Positions 1 to 8,024 of a DNA stretch of 31,589 nucleotides are shown piece by piece. The position numbers and the translations under genes were made by a program. The notes below the pieces were generated by a model. The model saw only the letters and a program-made list of their open reading frames with translations, had not been told where the DNA came from and made no database searches. Source of the DNA: Proteobacteria bacterium UBA2383 (GTDB taxonomy: Bacteria; Pseudomonadota; Gammaproteobacteria; Competibacterales; Competibacteraceae); assembly GCA_002343485.1 (NCBI GenBank), contig DDST01000185.1, positions 1 through 31,589 of the forward strand, in the 5' to 3' direction. The stretch's first letter is position 1, and every line of letters starts with the position of its first letter.

Positions 1-52
1 GGTGATCCACGCTCAAAATGTTAGAGATTATTTATTTAAATTATTAATTAAT

Positions 53-2326
53 ATGTATTTTAAACTTCGATTGTTATCTTTTTTGCTCCTATGCTGGTTA
101 ATGATGATAGAAACAAGCAATGCGGCCTATGTGTCGCATGGTGTTTCGCCGGAATCCCCGATTCAACCCAAACGCCTGCTGATTCTGCATTCCTATCATC
201 AAGGGCTGAACTGGACCGGCGCCATCCAAGCCGGCATCCTAGAGTCACTGTCTGCTAGTGGGCAGCGCTATGAGATTTTCACCGAATATCTGGACGCGCT
301 CCGCTTTCCCGAACTGTCGCAGACTGGATTTACCGGTACGCTAACCCGCCTCCAGGATAAGTATTGGAACCGGCAACCTGATGTCGTGCTGGTCTCGGAT
401 AACCACGCCTACAATTTCATGCTGGCCAATCGGGATCGAATCACGCCTGGCAAGCCGCTGGTCTTTTGCGGTGTCAATAACCTCAAGCCCTCGGATGTCA
501 CTGGCCTGTCTAACCTCACGGGCGTTTCCGAAATCCCTTCGTTTCTTGAAACCCTGCAGCTTATTCACCGACTTCAACCAAACGTCATCAAACTGCTTGT
601 TATTTCTGATAATTCCATCACTGGCCAAGCCAATCGGGCGCTGATTCGCGAGGCACTGCAACAAATGAGGGAGCCTTTCACGACGGAGTATTGGACGGAT
701 GGACGGATCGACCGTGCCGAAACCTTGTTACGCAGGCAGACGCAAGATACAGCAGTATTGCTGGCGGGGCGTCAGACAGATACTGCCGGCAACATTATAC
801 AAGCGGATACAGCAACGGCACTGTTGGCTAAGGCCAGTCCAGTACCGATCTACAGCTCACATGATGCCTGGATCGGCTCGGGAGCGCTGGGTGGCAAGGT
901 CATTGATGGGGGTTCACAGGGCCGATTGGCTGGGCATCTGGCGGCACGGCTGCTCAACGGCGAATCAATCCAACAGATTCAAACCGTATGGGAAAGTCCC
1001 AATCAATACCTTTTTGATTATGCAGTCCTGCAGCGCTTTGGTCTGGAAAATGCCAACCTGCCAACAGATAGTATTTTCCTCAACCGGCAGCCCGGTTTTT
1101 TCGAGGCCTACCGTGCGCTTGCTTTAGGTACGGGGGCAGTGATCATGTCGCTGGCTGGGATGGTGTTGATTCTCAGCATTAACATTAAAAAACGTAAAGA
1201 GACCGAACAGAAATATCGTGATTTAGTCGAAAATGCGAATAGTATTATCCTGAAATGGGGTCGCGATGGACGCATCATTTTTCTCAACGAGTATGGATTG
1301 CACTTTTTCGGGTACACTGAAGCGGAAATTATCGGCCAACCTGTACTGGGAACTCTCGTCTCGCCCTTCGATGAAACCGGGCGTAATCTTGCGGAGATAG
1401 TTGATGACATTATCAAACACCCGGGTGATTATGCGAGTAACGTCAATCAGAACTTGCGTAAAAATGGTGAGCAGGTCTGGGTTGCCTGGAGCAACCGGAC
1501 CATTCTTGACAAATTGGGCAACATCTCTGGAGTGTTTAGCGTAGGAACCGATATCACCGCACGTAAACAAGCAGAAGCCGAGCGCGAACGCTTGATCGTA
1601 GAGCTGGAAGCCAAAAATGCCGAATTGGAACGATTTACTTATACGGTATCGCACGATCTCAAGAGTCCGTTAATCACCATCAAAGGCTTTCTTGGGGTGC
1701 TGGAACAGGATCTGGCGGGCGGGGATACAGAACAGGCTCGCAGTGACATGGCACGCATCGGCGGGGCAGCCGACAAGATGAAAAACCTGCTGGACGACTT
1801 ACTCGAATTGTCGCGAATCGGTCGAATTTGCAATCCGCCAGTTCGCGTGCCATTGGCAGAACTGGCATATGAAGCAGCGGAACTGTTGGCCGGCCGTTTC
1901 CAGCAGCGGGAAGTGCGCCTGGATGTCGCCAATAACTTGCCGGCGGTATGCGGTGACCGGTCGCGCCTGCTGGAAGTCATGCAAAACCTGCTGGATAACG
2001 CTGTCAAATACTTAGGCGAGCAGCCTAAGCCGGTGATCACTGTGGGCTGTCGTCAGGATAGAGGACAAATGGTCTGTTACGTGCGAGACAATGGCTTGGG
2101 GATTGAACCATGCTATCACGACAAGGTGTTTGGCCTGTTTGAGCAGCTTGATCCCCGCACCGAAGGAACGGGCGTCGGGTTGGCGTTGGTCAAGCGTATT
2201 ATCGAGTTTCATAATGGCCGGCTGTGGGTCGAGTCTGCTGGCCTCGGCCAGGGTAGCACCTTCTATTTTACTTTACCCCTGGCCGATTCGTTATTGGAAG
2301 TGCAGACAGAAAAGTATTCAACATGA
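53..2326 (+). CDS. Hybrid periplasmic-binding sensor histidine kinase (ABC_sub_bind - TM - PAS - HisKA - HATPase)
   Basis: This is a membrane sensor kinase. From the ATG at 53 the protein is 757 residues. An N-terminal hydrophobic stretch ending in SNA-AY looks like a signal peptide. Residues about 40-315 resemble the ABC_sub_bind periplasmic domain (opening ILHSYHQGLNWTGAI) and would bind a small ligand outside the membrane. One membrane helix follows at about 358-377, then a PAS domain (about 385-500). Next is a HisKA dimerisation domain with phospho-acceptor His in SHDLKSP (about 534) and a HATPase domain with N-box QNLLDN, DNGLG and GTGVGLAL, all intact. The reading frame is open back to a GTG at position 2, so a longer or window-truncated start cannot be excluded; no Shine-Dalgarno sequence precedes 53. 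The stop overlaps the next gene by ATGA, so the response regulator is probably its direct, translationally coupled partner. The ligand is unknown. Confidence 0.88.
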   Translation: MYFKLRLLSFLLLCWLMMIETSNAAYVSHGVSPESPIQPKRLLILHSYHQGLNWTGAIQAGILESLSASGQRYEIFTEYLDALRFPELSQTGFTGTLTRLQDKYWNRQPDVVLVSDNHAYNFMLANRDRITPGKPLVFCGVNNLKPSDVTGLSNLTGVSEIPSFLETLQLIHRLQPNVIKLLVISDNSITGQANRALIREALQQMREPFTTEYWTDGRIDRAETLLRRQTQDTAVLLAGRQTDTAGNIIQADTATALLAKASPVPIYSSHDAWIGSGALGGKVIDGGSQGRLAGHLAARLLNGESIQQIQTVWESPNQYLFDYAVLQRFGLENANLPTDSIFLNRQPGFFEAYRALALGTGAVIMSLAGMVLILSINIKKRKETEQKYRDLVENANSIILKWGRDGRIIFLNEYGLHFFGYTEAEIIGQPVLGTLVSPFDETGRNLAEIVDDIIKHPGDYASNVNQNLRKNGEQVWVAWSNRTILDKLGNISGVFSVGTDITARKQAEAERERLIVELEAKNAELERFTYTVSHDLKSPLITIKGFLGVLEQDLAGGDTEQARSDMARIGGAADKMKNLLDDLLELSRIGRICNPPVRVPLAELAYEAAELLAGRFQQREVRLDVANNLPAVCGDRSRLLEVMQNLLDNAVKYLGEQPKPVITVGCRQDRGQMVCYVRDNGLGIEPCYHDKVFGLFEQLDPRTEGTGVGLALVKRIIEFHNGRLWVESAGLGQGSTFYFTLPLADSLLEVQTEKYST

Positions 2327-2766
2327 CCGGCGCGCATGGGGTCATTTTGTTAGTGGAGGATAATTCTGATCACGCTGAGCTAGTGCGGCGTGGTTTTGCC
2401 CGGCATTCAATGGCCATTCGTCTGATACATGTTGAAGACGGCGCCAGCGCTCTCGATTATCTTTTCCAACGGGGTTCCTACGCAGATCCGGTCTCTCATC
2501 CGCGTCCCTCTATCATCCTGCTGGATTTACACCTACCGAAGGTCGATGGCTTAACTGTACTGCAAACCGTTAAAACGTCGCCAGACCTGAACCGCATCCC
2601 GGTGGTTGTTCTAACGACCAGCCAGGCGGAAGTTGATGTTGCTCGGGCTTATGACTGTCATGCCAATAGCTATCTGGTAAAACCCGTTGAGTTTTGTGAT
2701 TTTGTTGCGCTGGTGCGGGAGCTGGGTTGCTACTGGCTGGACTGGAATATGAGACCTCGGGAATAA
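2323..2766 (+). CDS. Single-domain response regulator (CheY/Rcp1-like)
   Basis: A 147-residue receiver domain with no output domain. The acidic pocket is E12-D13 (LLVEDN), the phospho-acceptor is D68 (LLDLHLP), the switch Thr is T98 (VLTTS) and the conserved Lys is K120 (YLVKP). The spacing and the insertion before the phospho-Asp resemble the Rcp1 class of stand-alone regulators usually coded beside PAS- or phytochrome-type kinases. The start overlaps the kinase stop (ATGA), which implies coupled translation and a cognate pair. With no output domain it must act by protein contact or as a phosphate relay, probably toward the REC-containing c-di-GMP enzyme that follows. Confidence 0.9.
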   Translation: MTGAHGVILLVEDNSDHAELVRRGFARHSMAIRLIHVEDGASALDYLFQRGSYADPVSHPRPSIILLDLHLPKVDGLTVLQTVKTSPDLNRIPVVVLTTSQAEVDVARAYDCHANSYLVKPVEFCDFVALVRELGCYWLDWNMRPRE

Positions 2767-2771
2767 GCGGG

Positions 2772-5324
2772 ATGGACGGCGATAGCGCAAATCCGAATCT
2801 TATGGAGCCTCGCACCCGGCCGAACAGCCTCATAAAAATCCTGTTGGCTGAGGATGATGAGGATCATGCTGAGCTAGCGCGACGTGCCGTCCGCATGTCT
2901 GAATTCTCCTGTGAGTTGCTGGTCGTCAGCAGTCTCAAGGCGGCTCGCATCTGGCTGATCGATCAGACGCCGGACGTGCTGATCGCTGATCTGCGCTTGC
3001 CAGACGGTAGTGGCGTGGATCTGCTGCGGTCTACCACGCCGCTCTCATACCCAGTGATCATCATGACGAGTCAGGGTGATGAGCGAATGGCGGTAGAAGC
3101 TATGAAAGCCGGTGCGGCCGATTATATCGTTAAATCCACCGACACCTTTCGGGAATTCGCGCGCATTGCCCAACGCACCGTACGCGAATGGTGGCACATC
3201 GCTGAACGGCAGCGTGTTGAAGTCGCGTTGCGGCGGAGCGAAGAACGAATGCGGAGTGTGACTACCAATTTGCCTGGGGTTGTGTATCAGTTTTTTATCC
3301 GCTCTGAGGGGGAAATGGGCGTCCATTACATCGATGGGCGTCTGGAGGAAATTTTTGGTTTGCCGAGAACGGCTGATGATCAGGCCGGCCTGTTTGAGCG
3401 ATTTGTAGCGCAAATCGACGAGCGAGATCGCCAGCGCTTCATGTCCTCGATCTTGGAGGCTACTACCCAGTTTAAACCCTGGAAATTTGAAGGGCGGTTC
3501 ATCAAGCCCTCTAGAGAAACGATTTGGTTTAAAGGGTTATCTAGCCCGCGTCAATTGGAAACTGAGATTGTTTTCGATGGCATGTTACTCGACATTACAA
3601 GGGAAAGGCAGGCTATGGATGCGTTGCAGGAGAGCGAGGAACGGTTTCGCTCCATTGTGCAGCATGCATCAGATGTAATTATGATTTTGGATGCGCAGAT
3701 GCGGATCAAATACGCCAGTCCGCGTAGCTATTCCATGCTGGGATACGAACCAGAAACATTGCTGGGCCAGTCTACGCTGGATCTGGTTCATCCAGAAGAT
3801 ATCCTCCAAGTTCAGGGGATTTTTGCTGAGATGCTGGCTTGTAACCATCGGGGAACACCGATTGAATTTCGCTTCCGCCATCAGCGTGGCTACTGGACAG
3901 AGATTGAGGTGGTTGCCACTAATTTGTCCGAATATCCAGGGGTGCAAGGGGTTTTAGTGATTGTGCGTGATGTCAGCGAGCGCCGGCAGGCTGAGGAGCG
4001 CATTCGCCACATGGCCTACCATGACTCCTTGACGGGTTTGCCCAATCGCCGGTTGCTGGCTGAACAAGCAACGCTGGTGATGGCCTTGATCGCGCGCAGC
4101 AAGGGCAGCCTGGCTCTGCTGTTTTGCGATCTTGATCATTTCAAAGACATCAACGACTCGCTAGGCCATATCGTAGGCGATATTCTGCTGATCCAAGTAG
4201 CCTCCCAATTGAAGAGGAGTTTGCGTGACACCGATACCCTGGCGAGGCTGGGGGGTGATGAATTTATGATGCTGCTGCCGGAAACCGGACGGGATGGCGC
4301 GGCGCGAGTGGCGGATAAGGTTCTGACCTTATTGCGGGAGCCAGTGGCGCTGGCCGAGCACCGGTTCGCCATCACCGGCTCTATTGGTATCAGCCTCTAT
4401 CCTCATGACGGAGACTGTTTCCAGGATTTGCTCAAGAACGCCGATACCGCCATGTATCAGGCCAAACAAGCTGGACGCAACACTTTCCGCTTCTACAATG
4501 CTGCGATGAACGCTGCCAGCCTGGAGCGCCTCACTCTGATGTCAGCTTTGCGTAAGGCAATTCAGACCGGGCAGTTGCGGACCTATTTTCAGCCCAAAGT
4601 CTGTCTGGCCGATGGACGGGTCGTAGGCGCCGAGGCGTTGGTACGTTGGCAGCATCCCGATGAGGGACTGATCCCTCCAAGCCGCTTTATTCCGCTGGCG
4701 GAAGATAATGATTTGATTATCGGTATCGGTTGCTGGGTGATTGAGGATACGTGCCGGCATTTAGCCGCTTGGCGCGCAGTGGGGTTACCGCCTTTGAGAG
4801 TCGCGGTGAACATCGCCGCCCGGCATTTTCGCACCCCGCATCTGGCTCATGAACTTGAAGCGCTGTTGCAGCAATATGGATTGCCGCATGACGCGCTGGA
4901 GCTGGAGTTGACGGAATCCGCGGTACTTGAAGCGGGCTTGGAAACCATGACCACGCTACAAGAGTTACGGCAACTCGGTTTCACACTGGCTATTGATGAT
5001 TTTGGCACTGGTTATTCGAGCTTGGCCTATCTGAAAAACTTGCCGATTACGTCGCTAAAAATCGACCGTAGTTTTGTCCGTGATCTGACAACGGCTCCGG
5101 ACGACCGGGCGATCGCTGCCATTATCATTTCTCTCGGTCACAGCCTGGGGCTGGAAGTCGTGGCAGAAGGAGTAGAAACCCAGGAGCAACGGGCTATTTT
5201 ACTTGAACAGGGTTGTAATTTTGCCCAAGGCTATTTGTTCAGCCCTCCCCTGCCCGCCGCAGAGTTTATCGAGTGGATTGACCGGAGATCAGGAGATCGG
5301 CAGTTCTTATTGATTGGAGAGTAA
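2772..5324 (+). CDS. REC-PAS-PAS-GGDEF-EAL c-di-GMP signalling protein
   Basis: A cytoplasmic protein of 850 residues with no membrane segment. Domain order: receiver (about 20-140, phospho-acceptor D73 in IADLRLP), PAS-like (about 155-285), PAS (about 287-405), GGDEF (about 412-575) and EAL (about 590-840). The cyclase motif is intact (RLGGDEF, about 493-498), and an RxxD inhibitory site (RDTD) lies five residues before GGDEF. The phosphodiesterase signatures are also present (AEALVRW, LELTES, DDFGTGYSS, LKIDRSF, AEGVET), so both synthesis and breakdown of c-di-GMP are possible. Phosphorylation of the receiver by the upstream kinase is the likely input. The frame is open upstream to a TTG at 2727 inside the previous gene; ATG 2772 is preferred because it begins just after that gene's stop, although its ribosome site is weak. 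ATG 2802 is an alternative. Confidence 0.9.
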   Translation: MDGDSANPNLMEPRTRPNSLIKILLAEDDEDHAELARRAVRMSEFSCELLVVSSLKAARIWLIDQTPDVLIADLRLPDGSGVDLLRSTTPLSYPVIIMTSQGDERMAVEAMKAGAADYIVKSTDTFREFARIAQRTVREWWHIAERQRVEVALRRSEERMRSVTTNLPGVVYQFFIRSEGEMGVHYIDGRLEEIFGLPRTADDQAGLFERFVAQIDERDRQRFMSSILEATTQFKPWKFEGRFIKPSRETIWFKGLSSPRQLETEIVFDGMLLDITRERQAMDALQESEERFRSIVQHASDVIMILDAQMRIKYASPRSYSMLGYEPETLLGQSTLDLVHPEDILQVQGIFAEMLACNHRGTPIEFRFRHQRGYWTEIEVVATNLSEYPGVQGVLVIVRDVSERRQAEERIRHMAYHDSLTGLPNRRLLAEQATLVMALIARSKGSLALLFCDLDHFKDINDSLGHIVGDILLIQVASQLKRSLRDTDTLARLGGDEFMMLLPETGRDGAARVADKVLTLLREPVALAEHRFAITGSIGISLYPHDGDCFQDLLKNADTAMYQAKQAGRNTFRFYNAAMNAASLERLTLMSALRKAIQTGQLRTYFQPKVCLADGRVVGAEALVRWQHPDEGLIPPSRFIPLAEDNDLIIGIGCWVIEDTCRHLAAWRAVGLPPLRVAVNIAARHFRTPHLAHELEALLQQYGLPHDALELELTESAVLEAGLETMTTLQELRQLGFTLAIDDFGTGYSSLAYLKNLPITSLKIDRSFVRDLTTAPDDRAIAAIIISLGHSLGLEVVAEGVETQEQRAILLEQGCNFAQGYLFSPPLPAAEFIEWIDRRSGDRQFLLIGE

Positions 5325-5978
5325 TCGACGAAGTGTGCGGCCATCGAAGATATAGCGTATCCGCTCCGGAGTGACGGTGGTGTAGTTGCCTTGGCGATCG
5401 GGAACTATCACATTTTTGGTGAAAGAAAACACTACAGTTTGGCCAGTGTCCTTGATTTGCAATGCGGGCACCACGGAGCTGGCATTTTCTTCATCATCCA
5501 ATAATACCTCATCAATATTGCCGACAGATCGCAACTCTGAACCATCAAGCATGTAGATCTGGACCCCATAACTGAACTCTGCGCCAGATTCCGCTAGTAT
5601 GAAAATAGGGCCATCACCCTGATCCTTGTTGAACACGGTTACTTTGACGTAGTAGGCATCTCCGAAATCCGAGGAGCGAAATAAAATAGCGTTCTGTTCG
5701 GGCTGTCGCGTATCCACTAAAAACAAGCGTAGAGCCGATGTAGCCTTCGGGGAGGTCTGCCGGCAAGCGGCCAGATAGTGTGTGGTATCAAGCGCTCTGG
5801 CTGACTGGCAATTCTTTAATCCGAGCGCACTAAAGTCATATCCGGTCGCGATTAACGTGTGTTCCCGATAGAACCCAGGCTGCCGGTTCATGGCAACACT
5901 GGAGACATTTAAAATCAGCGCTAGCGATCCGATGATCCATCCAGAGAAATAACGTTGTTTCATATGATGTAAGATCAT
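5307..5978 (-). CDS. Hypothetical exported protein
   Basis: I do not recognise this 223-residue protein. It begins with a basic stretch and a hydrophobic segment (about 11-29) that reads as a signal peptide or an N-terminal anchor, so it should act in the periplasm. The mature part is polar and rich in short beta-type stretches, with two Cys (in LKNCQS and LAACRQ) about 20 residues apart that could form a disulfide. No catalytic motif is visible. The ATG at 5978 is chosen because AGGT sits about six bases upstream; the ATG five codons later has no such site. Its last 18 bases overlap the 3' end of the convergent GGDEF-EAL gene. Its relation to its neighbours is unknown. Confidence 0.7.
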   Translation of the reverse strand: MILHHMKQRYFSGWIIGSLALILNVSSVAMNRQPGFYREHTLIATGYDFSALGLKNCQSARALDTTHYLAACRQTSPKATSALRLFLVDTRQPEQNAILFRSSDFGDAYYVKVTVFNKDQGDGPIFILAESGAEFSYGVQIYMLDGSELRSVGNIDEVLLDDEENASSVVPALQIKDTGQTVVFSFTKNVIVPDRQGNYTTVTPERIRYIFDGRTLRRLLSNQ

Positions 5979-6050
5979 GATATACCTAAAAATACTATTA
6001 CTAACTGACCCCAGAGTTAAATCTTCGCAATCCGAGGTATATGACGTGGA

Positions 6051-6551
6051 TTAAAAAGTAATAATTTCGTTGCCATCTTGGGCAGCTAAAAGGGGGCATT
6101 TGCCAAAAATCTTCAAGGGACTGAGGCGATTGCTCAAACCATACCCAGCATTAGCCTTGGTGCGGATTTCAAAGTGCAGGTGGTCTTCGCTGGCAGGCAG
6201 ATTCTGGGCATTACCCGACTTACCCGTGGTGCCGATAATCGTATTCATCGTGACCTGCTGGCCTTGGCTAACTAAGATTGTGTTCATATGGGCGTAAAAT
6301 GCATAGCGTGTTTTCTGGTCTTTCCAACTGAATGATAAGCAAACCTGTTTGCCGTAAGCACCGCTGTCTTTGACAAATTCGATCTTGCCATCGGCAATCG
6401 CGTAGGCGTTTGTACCGACCGTGGCTTTGAAATCCCAGCCCTGATGCGGCTTGGGGGTGCCATCGGCCTTTTTTCTGACCATGCCAAAGGTATGATTGAG
6501 TTTATTTCCTCGAATCACATTTTGTTCGAGCGGCCAAGTGACTTCACCCAT
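6051..6551 (-). CDS. M23-family metallopeptidase-like protein lacking a signal peptide
   Basis: A compact 166-residue protein that is almost entirely an M23 (lysostaphin/LytM-type) peptidase domain. Visible zinc-site motifs are HxxxD (H36-D40 in PHQGWDF) and HxH (H124-H126 in DHLHFEI), with a supporting His in YAHM (H88). The family cleaves peptide cross-links in peptidoglycan. M23 enzymes are normally exported, but this one starts directly with MGEVTWPL, without a signal peptide, membrane helix or LysM domain. The frame is open upstream to 6599, but ATG 6551 is chosen because GAGGAG lies eight bases before it. It may leave the cell by another route (secretion system, lysis) or act after release. 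Family assignment is solid; role is not known. Confidence 0.83.
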   Translation of the reverse strand: MGEVTWPLEQNVIRGNKLNHTFGMVRKKADGTPKPHQGWDFKATVGTNAYAIADGKIEFVKDSGAYGKQVCLSFSWKDQKTRYAFYAHMNTILVSQGQQVTMNTIIGTTGKSGNAQNLPASEDHLHFEIRTKANAGYGLSNRLSPLKIFGKCPLLAAQDGNEIITF

Positions 6552-6871
6552 GATGTATTCTCCTCTCGTAATGGCCTTGATGGAATTGTTGACGAGCACG
6601 TTGGTGGTAAATGCGTTGAATCGCTGAAAACGTATTAGCCAGCTTGTGCGTAAAGATACGCTACGCTTGCTTTACAAAGAATTCCGGTGGAAGCGGCACA
6701 GCAAATTTGATGCCCATGCAGGATATTCAAAGTCAATTCAAAAAGATAAAGATTAGAGTCGGGCAGACCCTATCAGTGGCAGGCTCATTTGAACGGTCCA
6801 ATCTCATTGATCGGGTCAGGATGACTTAGGTGCTATCGTCAGCATGTTTTTATCAGACAGGGTAAGCAGGT
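6552..6871. other. Divergent intergenic region without a supported gene
   Basis: About 320 bases between the M23 gene (leftward) and the GalT-like gene (rightward); promoters for both must lie here. I see a 6-bp inverted repeat, GTAAAG (6650-6655) and CTTTAC (6670-6675), but no convincing -35/-10 pair. An open frame at 6644-6829 has no family resemblance and is not called. Confidence 0.5.
6560..6565 (-). promoter_or_regulatory. Ribosome binding site of the M23 gene
   Basis: GAGGAG on the minus strand, eight bases before ATG 6551. It fixes the short start and rules out the 16-residue upstream extension, which matters because the short form clearly lacks a signal peptide. Confidence 0.75.
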
Positions 6872-8014
6872 ATGGCACAACAACTCAGTTGGGAAATGCT
6901 CCAGTCAATCGTACAGTCAGACTCCATCGAACGATTATCGATGCGGCAGCTTGATGAATTATTCCATGCAGAAAAGGACATGATGTCTTTTTTGCCGGAT
7001 TCAGTCTGTCAAATCGATCCACGCAATGGTGAGTTGATCGTTTACAATTCGACGCGAGCGCGGCGGCCGCACGATTCAGGAACCCACAATACTGGACTGA
7101 CTACTGATGAAAAACCCTGTGTTATTTGCCAAGGTAAAACCACAGGCGTCGTGGATGTGGCGCAATTGAGTCAGGGTGCGACTTTCATTAATAAAAACCT
7201 GTTCCCAATTATTTACCCTTTGCAGGACATCCTGGAAGAATACCGTCAGCAACCGCTTTATCCTGACCCGGCGCACACGGGGCGAGTCTCTTACGGCTTT
7301 CATTTCTTGCAGTGGACCTCCTCACAACACGATCAGGATTGGCACACGCTACCGTTGGACGATGGCCTGGTTGTCTTGCAACGATTGGCTGCTCTCGAAG
7401 AAAAGTTGCTCTACGAATCGAAAGAATTAATGCCGCCTTCTGAAATGCCGCCCCCACGTAAATTAACCCATGGGTTTGTATCAATCATCAAGAATTATGG
7501 CCGGTTAGCCGGTGGATCACTCGCGCATGGCCATCAGCAAATCGGTTACAGCAACATCATGCCCAGTCGTTTTTACAATAACTGGTGTTTTGCTGAACGC
7601 CATCAGGGAGAATATTTCAGTCACTATCTATTGCAGGAAAATCCCAGCGAATTGACGGTAAGGGATTATGGAGATGCCGTTTTGGTCGTGCCCTATTTCA
7701 TGCGGCGACCCTATGACATGCTGTTGGCCGTGAAAAATACTGAGCGGCAGTATTTGCACGAATTGACTAACGCCGAGATGCGCGCCGTGACCCAAGGGAT
7801 TCAGGATGCCATTCGAGCATTAATGCAAATCATGCCCATGTTAGGGCGCGAGCCGGCTTTTAACATGACCATCAATAATGGACCAGGCGCTGGTCTCTAT
7901 CTGGAATTTCTGGCGCATACCCAGGAAATCGGCGGCTTTGAACAATTAGGATTATGGGTATGCCAGGAGAGCACGACGAATGCCGCCGCTTATTTGCGCG
8001 AGAAATTGAGTTAA
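6872..8014 (+). CDS. GalT-like hexose-1-phosphate uridylyltransferase (HIT superfamily)
   Basis: A 380-residue cytoplasmic protein related to galactose-1-phosphate uridylyltransferase. The nucleotidyl-transfer motif HxHxQ is seen as HGHQQ (H219, H221, Q223) in GGSLAHGHQQI; in GalT the second His forms the UMP-enzyme intermediate. A CxxC pair (C83, C86 in PCVIC) matches the structural metal site of GalT. The C-terminal half has a second HIT-like fold remnant (LYLEFLAHTQEIGGFEQLG). It differs from the classic HPHGQ signature, so it may be a divergent GalT or act on another nucleotide-sugar or phosphate. No other Leloir genes lie nearby. The ATG at 6872 follows a GGGTAAGCAGGT stretch. The gene converges on the next one with only ten bases between stops. 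Confidence 0.75.
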   Translation: MAQQLSWEMLQSIVQSDSIERLSMRQLDELFHAEKDMMSFLPDSVCQIDPRNGELIVYNSTRARRPHDSGTHNTGLTTDEKPCVICQGKTTGVVDVAQLSQGATFINKNLFPIIYPLQDILEEYRQQPLYPDPAHTGRVSYGFHFLQWTSSQHDQDWHTLPLDDGLVVLQRLAALEEKLLYESKELMPPSEMPPPRKLTHGFVSIIKNYGRLAGGSLAHGHQQIGYSNIMPSRFYNNWCFAERHQGEYFSHYLLQENPSELTVRDYGDAVLVVPYFMRRPYDMLLAVKNTERQYLHELTNAEMRAVTQGIQDAIRALMQIMPMLGREPAFNMTINNGPGAGLYLEFLAHTQEIGGFEQLGLWVCQESTTNAAAYLREKLS

Positions 8015-8024
8015 GAAAACCTTT

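Noticed and set aside
6644..6829. Short open frame of 61 codons between the M23 and GalT-like genes
   Set aside because: No ribosome site, no family resemblance, and it occupies the expected divergent promoter region.
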